From assembly GCA_037962975.1 (NCBI GenBank), contig CM075669.1, positions 86,224,001 to 86,288,000 on the forward strand: a stretch of DNA of 64,000 nt, given 5' to 3'. Below the pieces are notes generated by a model, which saw only the letters and a program-made list of their open reading frames with translations, searched no databases and was not told where the DNA came from. The position numbers were made by a program, and so were the translations under genes. The stretch comes from Clitoria ternatea. Taxonomy: Eukaryota > Streptophyta > Magnoliopsida > Fabales > Fabaceae. Shown here piece by piece: positions 1-11,823 of the stretch (position 1 is its first letter; every line of letters begins with the position of its first letter).

Positions 1-2253
1 TCTTTTTGTTATCTGCATTTTGAGACCTGAATCAATTAATTTGAATATGTATAGCAAAAGTTATAGCCAAAATACTACAGCATGTCTGAGTGGAATATTT
101 GTTCTATGTTCTGTGTATATATTGATATTCTGGGAATTTTACAAGCATAATCAGCCTTTGATGTCTGCATGAAAATTGTAGATAATTGTGTTATGCATCT
201 GTAAAAAGTGGTTTCAAGTCAAAATGATTTTTGTAGCTCGAGTTATGCCTAAAATACTGAAGTATGTTCAAGCTGTAAATCTGTTAACTTGAGATACGTA
301 CATTATTTTTAAAACTGGGAATTTTGTGGTGAGAATTAGTGATCAGTGTCTTCATAAAATTTGTAGATCTTCTTATTATGTGAATTTTGAGACCTGAACC
401 GACTGAATTGGATATGTATAGCATGAGTTATGACCAAAATACTACAGCATGTCTGATTGAAATACTTATCTTGTGTTTTGTGTATATATGAACATTCTGG
501 GAATTATACATACGTTTTTAGACTTTGATGTCCCCATGAAAGTTGTAGATATTTATGTTAGGGATCTATAGAAAGTGGTTTTGAGTTAAAGAGATGCTTG
601 TAGCTCTAGATATGCTCAAAATACAGAAGTATGTTCATGATGAAAATCTGTTAACTATGAAATCTGAAGCTTATTTTTAAAACTGGGAATTTTGTGGTGA
701 GAATTAGTGGTTGATGCCTTCATGAAAGTTGTAGATATTTATGTTAAGAATAATTTAGAACTGGTTTCATGCCAAAATTGTTTCTGTAGCTCCAGAAACG
801 TTGAAAATACTAACCTGTGTACGTTTTAAAATTCCTCTTTGAGGCAGTTTTGTATTCTGTGAATAAGTGATGTTTCTGTTTAGAATTTGAATTTATGGTC
901 TTCATGAAAGTTGTATATATTTATGTTATTGAGCTATATAAAGTCAAATCACATGAAAAGGATTTGATTTGCTCATGTTATGACAGTTTTACTAACATAT
1001 GTTGTTGTTGGAAATGCTGAAATTTGCTTATAATGGTTATTATGGATAAAAATGATATTTTCCCTATGGGTAACAATTTATTATTGAATTCTTGTGTGAT
1101 TATGAAGTATTATGAATGTTGATGAGTGTCTAATGAGCATCATTCAGTTTGTGTATTTTGGTGGTAAATAATTATGAATGACTAAATTAATATATATATA
1201 CATGAATGCCTTGCGGTTATTGATATATGTGGTTGAAACAGTAAATCCATGATTCTAAAAATTATTATATGTGATGTGTCCATTGAGGACTTGTGGTTTT
1301 CCAAGTGGTTTTGGAAATTGATATATCATGGTATGTTAAATGATAAAGAGAATTAAAGGCATTCATGCATCATAAGCATTTGGACGCACCATGGAATTTA
1401 GGGGTTCCATGATTGCCTACCCTGGTGGGGGGTTACTCTATGATGAGTTTAAGCCCTATTTTCACAAGAACCATGGAAGTGTAGGGATCCATGGTTGTGC
1501 AAATTCCTACTGGTATACTTATTTGTGCAGGAGCCATGAAAGTGTAGGGATTCATGGTTATGCTAATTCCTACTTGTGCATTTATTTCTGCAGGAGCCAT
1601 GAAAGTGTAGGGATTCATGGTTATGCTAATTCCTACTTGTGTACTTATTTTCGCAGGAGCCATGAAAGTGTAGGGATTCATGGTTATGCTAATTCCTACT
1701 TGTGCACTCAATTTCGTAGGAGCCATGAAAGTGTAGGGATTCATGGTTATGTTAATTCCTACTGGAGTCTCTATGAGACTTTTTACTGCAGTATTCCCAC
1801 CAAACCAAATGGATCCAGCATGACATCATTGGACTAAATTAAAGACTTATTAAATATAAATGAACTTGTTTGTCATATTCATCATATCATTATGGTTTGT
1901 TGATTGTGTTTGTGCAATTTTATTTATTCTATATTCTGTCTCACTCTTACATTAATTTTTATAGTGAATGCCACGCAGAATGAAGAGTGATGTCATGATT
2001 GATGCCTATATGAATTATTACTTGGACTTTGATTTTATGGGTTGTAATAAGTATAACGTATCATGTACCGTTATTTTCTAAATCGTTTCCGCTACTTAAA
2101 TGTTTTCTTGAATTTAATTATTCACGACTAGTATGTATGATAATATTCCGTAATTATCAACTATTACGTGAACTCTGAATTTAATTTATGAATTTTAAAA
2201 TGATCTTTTAAAAACGTGAAAAATTTATTCGGAAAATTATACGGGACGTCACA
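1..2253 (+). repeat. 5' LTR of the Tekay-like element (start outside window)
   Basis: This segment ends exactly before the spacer and primer-binding site. Positions 1-1000 hold a diverged tandem repeat of about 366 bp: the word GACCTGAA recurs near 24 and 391, and GAAARTTGTAGATA near 173 and 538, with a third partial copy after about 720. From about 1258 the sequence matches the 3' LTR copy (2852-2894 plus 6680-7648). No TG start is visible, so the LTR must begin upstream of the window. Confidence 0.75.
1469..1783 (+). repeat. 63-bp minisatellite inside the 5' LTR, five units
   Basis: Five tandem 63-bp units, each containing the core AGTGTAGGGATTCATGG. Because the unit is a multiple of three and lacks stops, both strands stay open (1391-1837 plus, 1433-1744 minus). 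The first and last units are the most diverged. The same array is present in the 3' LTR. Confidence 0.9.
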
Positions 2254-2257
2254 TTGG

Positions 2258-2270
2258 TGGTATCAGAGCA
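2258..2270 (+). promoter_or_regulatory. Primer-binding site, initiator tRNA-Met type
   Basis: TGGTATCAGAGCA lies four bases downstream of the LTR terminus at 2253. It matches the 3' end of plant initiator tRNA-Met, the usual minus-strand primer of many Ty3/gypsy and copia elements, and it fixes the right edge of the 5' LTR. Confidence 0.9.
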
Positions 2271-2571
2271 TTTTCAAAAAATTCAGGACCAATTGCTATG
2301 ACATGTATTGATTCTTGATATACTATGTGAATTATTTGATTATTTGTTTGATAATATGTTACGTATGTGCTATATGACTTGTGCCTGACTGATAAACTAC
2401 AAAGTGATTTGTTTGATTACTAGCTTGATGATATGATAAATGTGTGTTATATGACTTATTGCTTATCTGATAAATTATAGAATACTTATAGTTACATTAT
2501 AATATTATATATATATATATATACGATATATTTTCCCTTAGAATTAGTATAAATCAAACCATGAATATAGG

Positions 2572-2851
2572 ATGGCAAGGAACGATAACGACGCTATGGC
2601 AGCTGCTATCAACTGTTTGACTGAAGCTATAGAAAGGCAAAATCAACTAAGAATTTTCGAAGAAAACCACCAAGACAGATTGGCACGAGAAGAGATTAAT
2701 AGACAACTGAAACCTCAGTCAATTACCTTCAAAAGGAGAGGATCGTTTTATCCAAATCGTTTCAAGGGAGGATCATCATCTTCTTCTGAAAAACGTAACA
2801 ATCATGTGAATATAAAGTGTCATAACTACGGAGGATCATCATCTTCTTCTG
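2572..2851 (+). pseudogene. gag remnant of the Tekay-like element
   Basis: An ATG at 2572 opens about 93 codons of gag-like sequence (starting MARNDNDAMAAAINCLTEAI), resembling the N-terminal part of chromovirus gag followed by a basic, serine-rich linker. It breaks off just as a zinc-knuckle-like KCHNYG begins. A second copy of a ~26-bp serine-coding stretch follows, and then the frame runs directly into LTR sequence. The capsid domain, protease, reverse transcriptase, RNase H and integrase are all absent, so this is a non-functional scrap left by a large internal deletion. Confidence 0.65.
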
Positions 2852-2894
2852 AAAATTATTATATGTGATGTGTCCTTTGAGGACTTGTGGTTTT

Positions 2895-5800
2895 TGTAAC
2901 ACCCCCTTATATACACAAGATAAAAAAAACTTTTAGAAAGACATACATATTTATCACTCTTTATCTCGTGTATACAAGGACGTATATACATCTGATTTCC
3001 TTTGAATATTGAAAGTAAAAAAAAATTTGTCTTTCAATATTTCTCCATAATGACAAAATAATTTATAGAAATCATAAGTGATAAATCATTACAATATTAT
3101 ATCCAAACAAAAGAGTTTATCAAAGTTTAACCTTTACCTTGTTACAATTATCTACTTGATATTGTAATAAGGTAAAATAAAATTAAACTATACCTCTACT
3201 ACAAATGTGAACAAACATTTCCTAGTCCTTGAACCATCGAGTTTTTGAATCCTACTCTTGTCATATCTCTTCATCTAATCGATTGAGGATGAGACCACTT
3301 TATCCTTTTGTAATTATATATCCTTCCATCTTGGACTGCTAGCTATATATCATATAACATATATTTTGGACACAAAAATTCAAACAAGAAGGAGTGAGAA
3401 ACAAAATATAATATATTACAAATAAGACATAAGCATAAGGGTTTTCACAAACTAATATAGTAATATCAGTCATAATCTCATATACAATCAATTATGAATA
3501 TAGGGTTTCCACATACATAACACTTATATTTTCCTTCATAACCATCCATATAGAATGTCACAATCACATGAATGTTATGTAATGCTTATGCTACTATCTC
3601 ATTCAGTTTATGCATGTGGGCCCTTAAAGTTTTAGTTTGCACTGGGCCAACCAGGAGTTTACACTGTTTCATAAATTCTGGATAATAATAACATAAATGC
3701 CTTCATGGCATATGAACAGCTCAACTGGCATGGAAACACTTAGAGACTAGTCAGACTGAGAAAGTTTTTATTGTGAAAGTACCCGACACCAGGGAGCGAC
3801 CCCAGGTCACCTGAAGCACCCTTTCACACTCTCTCATCCCAAGGCTCGCAATTAAGCCTCCTCTAATGTATCCTCGGTTTCTATAATCCGTCCCCAGGCA
3901 ATATCATATCTCATTTCTCTTTAATGATTCATGATGCATGAACTACTCGTATATTTAGTTGGTTAAGGCTTTTAGAAACTCAATTATTAAATACCATAAA
4001 GGTTCACAAAATCATCACAATAAACTGTACATTTCCATAAGTTCTTCTTTGAACTTCTGTTATATTGAAATAATTTAGTACAGTCTTCAAATTCAGATCT
4101 TACCAAAATTGAGTTTCCAAGCCTTAAATATCTCAAAGCTTTCTCTTAAAAATCTTTATATATTTACATAATCTTTCTCAATTTGAATCTTAACTAGATT
4201 GAGTTTTTGAAATCTCCACAAAATATTCTTTAGTTATTTCGTTGGGGAAAACCAAATAATTTACTTTAAACTTCTAATTTCTAAAGAAAATAATTTAAAA
4301 TCATTAACTAAGAATACTTAAAACTATAAAAATTTTCTTTAATTCAAGAATTAATTATCTCAACCTCTGATTTTCATAAAATAGCTTCTTTCTAATACTA
4401 GATTTTATTATAGAGATTAAAAATAAAGTTAATAAAAATTATTTATAAGAAGAAATAAAAGACTAAAATAATTACAAAATACTTTCTCTTGGAATAAAAA
4501 TTTAAAAAGTAAGGTAAGAAAATTCTTACTGAGTTTTAACTTTCCGTCATGCTTGCTATATGCTCAAACTTCATATCACAAGGTCATCAATCATTCATCA
4601 ACCACAATCAAGTATAGTAATCTCATCAATCACAATCAAATATCATCAATCATAATTGCATATTATTAATCACAGTCTAATATTATAAATCACAATATCA
4701 TTAATCGAAATCAAATATAAATAATTATAATCAAGTCAAATCAACTAAATATCGCTTATAAATATAATTCAAATTTTTAATGGTTACTTAAATTAGTAGA
4801 TTTGATTTTGAGTCCTTATAGTCCATTCCTCGCACAGGTCTATATAAGTCCATATATCCAGTCTTCGCATAGGTATAGTTCAGTCTAGACAGGTCATAAT
4901 AGTCCAAGTCCTTGCATAGGTTTAGTTCGATCCATATAGGATATAAAAATCTAAGTCCTTGCATAGGTTTAGTCCAGTCCGTATAAGTTATAATAATTCA
5001 GATCCATGTATAGATATTTCAGAATAAGTTACTCAATATATTAAATTTATTATAAATTTTAAGTTGAGAAGTTATTACTTTAAAATAATAATATTATTAA
5101 ATTTAAAAGGAGTAGGGGACTCCTCCCTTTATTCTTATGTCTTTCATATTATATTCTTATCTCACTCCCCCTTACCTCTTGTATACCGATTCGTTATTGA
5201 AAATCCATGCGCGCCTCGTCTCCGAGTTCTAAAACATACCAATTTCATTTTAATATAATTACAAGATGAAAATTAAGATTACAACTTAAAATAAAAAATG
5301 GTAAATTTTGAATATTGAATAGTGAATAGTGAATAATGAATAGTAAATCGTGAATAGTAACAGTAAATAGTAAAACATGAATAGTAACAGTAAATAGTAA
5401 AACGTGAATAGTAACAGTAAATAGTAAATCGTGAATAGTAATGGTAAATAGTAACAGTAAATAGTAATTTACTATTTGAATAGTAATTTACTATTAAAAT
5501 AGTAATTTACTATTGAAATAGTGTTTACTATGCAGAATAGTAACTTAAAATAATATTATTTCCAGTATAATAACAGATTTCTAAAAACGATATAAAAATA
5601 ACCTAAAAAATAGAAAAGAGAAGTATTCTTACCTTAGGATTTTGGCAGAACCTTATCTCCAAAAACTTTTCTTCTCTCTCTCACTTCCACCACTATCTCA
5701 CTAGCACTACTATATTAAGAAAACTTAATCTGAAATTGTGAATTCTAAAGAAGAAATCCTTTGGTATTTATAGGAAAAAAATTTACTATGCATTCCATTA

Positions 5801-6679
5801 TTTTAATATAAAAGTACTATGCATTTTTGAATTTTTTATTCCAGGTTACTGTGCATCTTTTGAAAATTTCATACATGCACAGTGATTTGCATAGTAATTG
5901 TCGGCAAAATTATTAAGTCAAATAGTAACCCTTCACTCGGTATATTTTAAATATTCAAAATGAGTCCTTTTTGAAATTTAGCGATATTATATCAGTCCTC
6001 ACTAATTTTATAATAAGTAATATAAAGCTAAAATTTTAAAAATCTAAAATTTTCTGTTAATAAAAATTTATTGATACGTTTCTAATTTTTTAACGATTAG
6101 AAAAAATCAAGATTTTTCTCAAACCGATAATTTTTAGATAAGTCTACTTGAAATGGATTTTAGAAAATTTTCTTATAATTTAACTTTACATTCTTGTAAA
6201 TATTTTTAATTTTAAGCAACTTTATATGAATTTAAAATTATTTAAAATATATTATTTTATTAAAATAATTCAAAATTTTCAAAAAAATTCCAGAAAATCA
6301 TAAATATTATGTAGATCAAAAAGTTCAAAGAACTATAGTCTAATTCCTTCAAAATTTTATTTTAAAATTCTAATAAGAGTTAAATCTTAAATATGTAAAA
6401 AAAACAAAAATATAACAACATAAAATAAAAATGGTGAATAATAAGGATATTAAAAATTCTTAATATAATTTTCTTAATTAGTGAATATTAATTAAGTCAC
6501 TTTAAAATTCTCATTCAGAAATATTTTCATTTTTTTATTATTATTATTTTAAAAAAAGATAATAAAAATATAAATACCAAAATTTCAAAAAAAAATAATA
6601 AACTAACTTATAGTAACTATTTCTCAAGAAATATATATTAATATCTATTTCCTATTTGTGATGAAAATAGGATGTTATA
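2895..6679 (+). mobile_element. Solo LTR, 3.8 kb, target duplication GTTTT
   Basis: Begins TGTAACACCCCC and ends AGGATGTTATA (normal CA end changed to TA). It is flanked by GTTTT at 2890-2894 and 6680-6684 and interrupts the 3' LTR of the Tekay-like element. No primer-binding site, polypurine tract or protein domain is seen inside, so it is read as a solo LTR made by LTR-LTR recombination. Internal landmarks are a dispersed TCATCAATCA repeat (about 4570-4710), a CCTTGCATAGG repeat (about 4830-5000) and a GAATAGT array. The termini are of Tekay/Del type, but the lineage is unproven. Confidence 0.85.
5311..5545 (+). repeat. AT-rich GAATAGT/AGTAAATAG short-period array
   Basis: About 235 bp of irregular short-period repeats built from GAATAGTRA and AACAGTAAATAGTA words inside the solo LTR. 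Nothing suggests coding. Confidence 0.85.
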
Positions 6680-7648
6680 GTTTTCCAAGTGGTTTTGGAA
6701 ATTGATATATCATGGTATGTTAAACGATAAAGAGAATTAAAGGCATTCATGCATCATAAGCATTTGGACGCACCATGGAATTTAGGGGTTCCATGATTGC
6801 CTACCCTGGTGGGGGGTTACTCTATGATGAGTTTAAACCCTATTTTCACAAGAACCATGGAAGTGTAGGGATCCATGGTTGTGCAAATACCTACTGGTAT
6901 CCTTATTTGTGCAGGAGCCATGAAAGTGTAGGGATTCATGGTTATGCTACTTCCTACTTGTGCACTTATTTCTGCAGGAGCCATGAAAGTGTAGGGATTC
7001 ATGGTTATGCTAATTCCTACTTGTGTACTTATCTTCGCAGGAGCCATGAAAGTGTAGGGATTCATGGTTATGCTAATTCCTACTTGTGCACTCAATTTCG
7101 TAGGAGCCATGAAAGTGTAGGGATTCATGGTTATGCTAATTCCTACTGGAGTCTCTATGAGACTTTTTACTGTAGTATTCCCACCAAACCAAATGGATCC
7201 AGCATGACATCATTGGACTAAATTAAAGACTTATTAAATATAAATGAACTTGTTTGGCATATTCATCATATCATTATGGTTTGTTGATTGTGTTTGTGCA
7301 ATTTTATTTATTTTATATTTATTCTATATTCTGTCTCACTCTTACATTAATTTTTATAGTGAATGCCACGCAGAATGAAGAGTGATGCCATGATTGATGC
7401 CTATATGAATTATTACTTGGACTTTGATTTTATGGGTTGTAATAAGTATAACGTATCATGTACCGTTATTTTCTAAATCGTTTCCGCTACTTAAATGTTT
7501 TCTTGAATTTAATTATTCACGACTAGTATGTATGATAATATTCCGCAATTATCAACTATTACGTGAACTCTGAATTTAATTTATGAATTTTAAAATCATC
7601 TTTTAAAAACGTGAAAAATTTATTCAGAAAATTATACGGGACGTCACA
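6680..7648 (+). repeat. 3' LTR of the Tekay-like element, part after the solo-LTR insertion
   Basis: Continues the LTR begun at 2852-2894 and matches 1297-2253 almost base for base, including the 63-bp array. It ends GGGACGTCACA at 7648. The next bases (CTATA) would be the right target-site duplication, whose partner lies outside the window. Confidence 0.85.
6853..7167 (+). repeat. 63-bp minisatellite, 3' LTR copy, five units
   Basis: Same five-unit array as in the 5' LTR, with only a few substitutions. Unit number has stayed at five in both LTRs, and both strands remain open here too (6775-7221 plus, 6817-7128 minus). Confidence 0.9.
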
Positions 7649-7650
7649 CT

Positions 7651-7885
7651 ATACGAGTCTTACGTGTTGTGCAAACCAACTAATGAATTTGGATGATACC
7701 GCACTATGAATTTGGTCATCAGTTAAATTATTTTGCTCAAGTTTTAGTATATCTGCATATAAGTTGTATAAAGAAATAAAATTTAAATACCATAAAAGCT
7801 AGGTTTGGAATGTAAACTATAAGTTGGTGACTTACGAAAGATAGGGTTCCACTTCTGGGCAATTTAGAAGAATGTACAACTGAGT
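7651..7885 (-). pseudogene. TNP2-type CACTA transposase, segment beyond the Athila insertion
   Basis: The minus strand reads LYILLNCPEVEPYLS, then a GTAAGT donor, a short AT-rich intron ending in TTATATGCAG, and a second exon starting DILKLEQNNL and containing FISWFAQHV. These match the C-terminal region of plant TNP2-like transposases between DUF4218 and DUF4216. The frame continues directly from the transposase sequence right of the Athila 3' LTR (21629 onward), so Athila inserted into this gene. The second exon ends at a stop made at the border of the Tekay-like LTR. The DUF4216 region is not in the window. Confidence 0.7.
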
Positions 7886-9786
7886 TGATAAGTCTTGAAA
7901 AGACTTAATTATTCCACCTTTTATTTAACATAATTTATTAATTATTGTTTAGTTTTGACTATATTATTTAATGATTTGTTAATAATTCGTGTTTTAGTTA
8001 TTTATTTCAAAAGTGCTTTACTTTTGTAAGAAAACGATTGAAAACATTAATAAATCAAGAGTTTATCACTATTTATAAATTTACTCAGCAGCCAGCATAC
8101 AAATGCTAGGCAATTAGTTGTTTATTGGTGCAGGAACAGGGCGTACTCAGGAGAAGAAGACAAATCCGAGGAAAAATTACAAAAATCCGAGTGAGAAATC
8201 ATAAAGCCGAGTGAGAATTTACAAATCCGAGTGAGTCTTCGTATATCTGACTAAAAGGAGTCCAAAAGACCGACTGAGCGAGACTTCCCAAAAGGTTGAC
8301 CGAAAAGAATTAATGAAAAGCTGACTGCAAAGACTTCCAAGATACCGACTCCAAAAGAGAACAAGGAACCGATTGAAAATAAAAAGAAGAACCCGAGCGT
8401 CAATTTCAGAAATGTTGATTGAAAAGACAATTCGCTTAAGCGATAGTTAAATTTGCTCGGGCGAGGGTCAAAGTTCGCTCAAGCAAAGCAAGCCTACGCT
8501 CAAGCGTGACCTCAAAACATCATTCATTCGCCCAAGCTTATCCATAATGCTTAAGCGAGAAGGCAACACTGCAGTACATATCTCAAGTTCGCCTAAGTGA
8601 GAACCCAGTTCGCTCAAGCGAAAAGGTTGATATTTAAAACAGCGATAGTTCCCTCCCGAATCCACTCGGCACCAGTCTTATTTCCTGCAGCCTTCTCTTC
8701 TACTGCTGCACCCTTAGTAACTTAAGTAGTAAGCTGTTAATTAGCTGGTGCTGTGCTGTAAATTAGCTAAGGATGAGCTGGATCTTGCTAAGAGCTGAGC
8801 TGTAATTAGTTGATCATTCTGTAAACTGTGTAACTAGTTAGTTTAGTCGTTAACTTAAGTTTCCTAAGTTATCAGTTAAGTTAGTTAGTTAGGTAGAAGC
8901 TTATATATAGTTTGTACATATTCTGTAATAAAGAGCAAGAACAGAGACAGATACATAGAATACAATTCATTCACAACTTTGTACATCTTGCTACGTATTT
9001 TCTCTCTCTAAATCCTCTCCTCCATGACGTTCCACAATCCTTCGATGGAACCAAAGTCAATGGAGTTCTAATTCCCTAAGGTTGGGATTGCGAAGGTTAG
9101 CAATGGAGTCTTGAAGCTGTGAGCAAGGAAATCGACTTCTAGATCCTAAGGCGAACAAGCTGAGGAGTGGAGCAGAATTGCTGGATTGAAAAATCCAGAA
9201 CTGATGAAGAACTTCTCCAGTGAGGAATCATGGTTGAAGCTTAGGTAACTTCCAGCTTTCTAACTAGTTCAGGCCTAATCAATTTAGGTGAATAGTTAGA
9301 GTTCAACCTCCAATTTCGTATTAGATTCTTAGGTTAATTGAGCACTTAAGGAATTAAGGTTCGATGCTTAAGGATTAATGTTTTTCACCTAAGGAATTAG
9401 GGAATAACCACAAGCGGATTGTCCTCTGGATTATGGAGTTTGATTATACTTTAATTGCATGTTTCTTGATGAATTTGTGAACCGAAGCAATCCTGATCTA
9501 TTTTTTATTAATCACCTTTCACATTTCATTTTAACTATGTTTCTGGAAATACAAAAACAACTATAAAACACTAAAACAACCAAAAATCGAATGAAATTCA
9601 TGTATTTTCTGTTGGTTCAGCTTATACTAGTCCAAGATTGAGGTACTTACCACAATCCCTGTGGGACGATCAAATATTCTACAATTTTAACGACTGGTGC
9701 ACTTGCCAAAGTATAAATCCGAGAGTCATATTTTGTTTTTACTAAGATTTTTAGCACCAAGTTAATGGCTCGGGATTTTAGCATCA
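7886..9786 (+). repeat. Athila 5' LTR
   Basis: Starts TGATAAGTCTTGAAAAGAC and ends GATTTTAGCATCA. The LTR contains a run of CCGAGTG-like words (about 8160-8400), a run of CGCTYAAGCG-like palindromes (about 8430-8625), a TATA box and a nearby AATAAA. Confidence 0.95.
8902..8932 (+). promoter_or_regulatory. Athila LTR TATA box and poly(A) signal
   Basis: TATATATAG at 8902-8910 is followed by AATAAA at 8927-8932. Both are conserved in the 3' LTR (TATATATAG at about 20745-20753). This is the expected core promoter, with a polyadenylation signal near the start of the R region. Function is inferred from position. Confidence 0.55.
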
Positions 9787-9792
9787 AGTTAA

Positions 9793-9810
9793 TGGCGCCG
9801 TTGCCGGGGA
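9793..9810 (+). promoter_or_regulatory. Primer-binding site, tRNA-Asp type (Athila)
   Basis: TGGCGCCGTTGCCGGGGA lies six bases past the LTR terminus. It is the characteristic Athila primer-binding site complementary to tRNA-Asp. Confidence 0.9.
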
Positions 9811-9967
9811 TTGTTGAGTAATATCAACAATCCTTGGACTGGTACTAGACTGAACCGTTTACTTTGTTTGCATTGATTACGTAGTTTCAATTTTGTTTAT
9901 AGTAGTTGATATTTTTGTGTAGCTGTAGTCGTAGCTGTGAATCGTCCTTTTGTTTGATATTTGTTGT

Positions 9968-11823
9968 ATGCAGTCAAGGAGCAGAGGAGAGCCTTTCTTC
10001 TTTGATCCTGACATTGATTTGTTAGAACGTAAACTGAGAAAAGAGAAAAAGCAAAAAGAACAAAAAGAAATGGAACAGAGGAGAGTTACATTAGGTGACT
10101 ACTCTAGGCCGACTGAAGAAGGATCGCAATCTAGCATCCTTAGGCCACCAATTTCAGCAAATAATTTTGAACTTAAACCAGCTCTACTGCAGTTAGTAAG
10201 AAATGAACAGTTCGGAGGAAGTGAGGTTGAGGATCCAAATTTGCATCTAGCAACCTTCCTCCAAATTTGTGACACAGTAAAAATGAACGGAGTCCCTGAT
10301 GAAGCAATTCGACTGAGATTGTTTCCATTTTCTCTAAGGGACCGAGCAAAAGCCTGGTTGCAGAGTCAACCAAGAGGCAGTATTTCCACCTGAGAGGACT
10401 TGCAAAGAAAATTTTTGATTAAATATTTTCCTCCTTCTAAATATGCAAAGTTGCGCAATGAAATCACGTGTTTCCAGCAAAGAGAAGGTGAGTCTTTGAT
10501 GGAAGCATGGGATCGGTATAAAGAAAGCTTGAGGAGATATCCTCATCATCAGACTTCTGATGTGCAACAGGTAACTATTTTCTATAATGGTGTCAGGCCA
10601 GCTACCAGGGTCCTGATTGATGCCTCAGCTGGAGGTTCATTGACAACTAAAACTGTAGAAGAAGCCATAGAGCTGATTGACGTTATGGCTTCTAATGAAT
10701 GTCTGATTAGTGAAAGGAGCCAAGTCCCTAGGAGAGGGATATTAGAACTAGAAGCACAAGATGCTTATCTGGCTCAGAGTAAACTGATGACTCAGGCTTT
10801 GGAGAAATTAAGTATACAAATTTTAGAACTCCAAAAGCCGAGTCAAGTTTCTATGATAAATTGTGACTTTTGTGGAGGAGACCATGAGAATGGAATGTGT
10901 GATCCGAATATGCCTTCCGAGCAAGTGAATTATATGGGGCAGCAACAATATCAAAGGAATTATCCTTCTAATTCCTTTAATCCTAATTACAGGAATCACC
11001 CTAATTTTTCCTGGCAGAAAGGTCCACATTTGAATCAGAACATCCCACCAAATCAACCCACAAATAGACCACAACAACCCTCTCACCCTCCTGTTAAAGA
11101 GAAGTCAGAACTTGAGAATGTACTTTCTCAGTTCATCCAGGCCACTCAGGCCAGTTTCAAAAATCAGGAAACGTCCATAAGAAATTTAGAAAATCAAGTC
11201 GGACAGCTTTCTAAGCAATTAGCTGAGAGGCAAGCAGGTAATTTCCCTGGAGATACCGAGGTAAATCCAAGGGAACATTGTAAGGCTATAATCACTAGGA
11301 GTGGAAAAATTATTTCTCCATCTCCGAGTCAGGAAATAAGCTCAGAAAAAGATAAAGAAAAAGAAATAGTGCAGGAAACCGAGCAGGTTAACAATGAAGC
11401 TGAAAATGAGACAGAAAAAGAAAAAGAAAATAAAGTCCACCAAAAGAAAAAGAAAAAGGCTGATTTGATTCTGGAGGAAGCTTCTAAGCGGACTCCTGAG
11501 AAACTGAAAAATGCTCCATTTCCACACAGGTTTAAAAAGCAAATAGAAGAGCAGAAGTTTGCTAGGTTCTTAGATGTATTCAAGAAACTCCACATAAATA
11601 TCCCTTTTGCCGAGGCATTGCAGGAGATGCCTTCTTATGCAAAATTTTTGAAAGAATTATTGTCTAAGAAAAGGAAGCTTAAGGGGGATGAAATGATTGC
11701 TCTCACTCAGGAGTGCAGTGCAATCATTCAAAAGAAACTTCCTCAAAAGCTAGAAGATCCTGGATCTTTTACAATACCATGTGCAATTGGGGATATTCAT
11801 GTAGGAAGTGCTTTCGTGATCTA
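9968..11823 (+). pseudogene. Athila gag, one in-frame stop
   Basis: Gag forms the virus-like particle that packages element RNA. An ATG at 9968 opens a basic N-terminus (MQSRSRGEPFFFDPDIDLLE). The capsid region includes DRAKAWLQSQP, and after a TGA at 10391-10393 the same frame resumes with RKFLIKYFPPSKYAKLRNE. A zinc knuckle CDFCGGDHENGMC (C-x2-C-x3-H-x4-C) is intact, followed by a Pro/Asn/Gln-rich linker and a lysine-rich tail. The stop falls where Athila gag normally has a tryptophan, so TGG to TGA is likely. The frame ends at 11821-11823, just before the protease motif, because of a frameshift. Confidence 0.9.

Larger units (their letters stand above)
1..7648 (+). mobile_element. Tekay-like Ty3/gypsy element, internally deleted, left end outside window
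   Basis: A long LTR ends at 2253 with GGGACGTCACA and is followed by a tRNA-iMet-type primer-binding site, then a short gag remnant. LTR sequence resumes at about 2852, is interrupted by a solo LTR (2895-6679), and continues from 6680 to 7648, where the same GGGACGTCACA terminus is seen. The last ~960 bp of the two LTR copies differ by roughly 15 substitutions by eye plus a small insertion near 7310. Almost the whole interior (most of gag and all of pol) is gone. The terminus and gag style fit the Tekay/Del chromovirus lineage, but with no pol the lineage is inferred. The right flank is CACTA transposase sequence, so the element inserted into that transposon. Confidence 0.75.

Noticed and set aside
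1391..1837. 148-codon plus-strand and 103-codon minus-strand frames (and 6775-7221) as genes
   Set aside because: They are the translation of the 63-bp LTR minisatellite; openness on both strands follows from the unit length.
8468..8665. Minus-strand frame in the Athila LTR (also 20311-20517)
   Set aside because: The same LTR frame is seen in both copies and reads the palindrome array; no domain.
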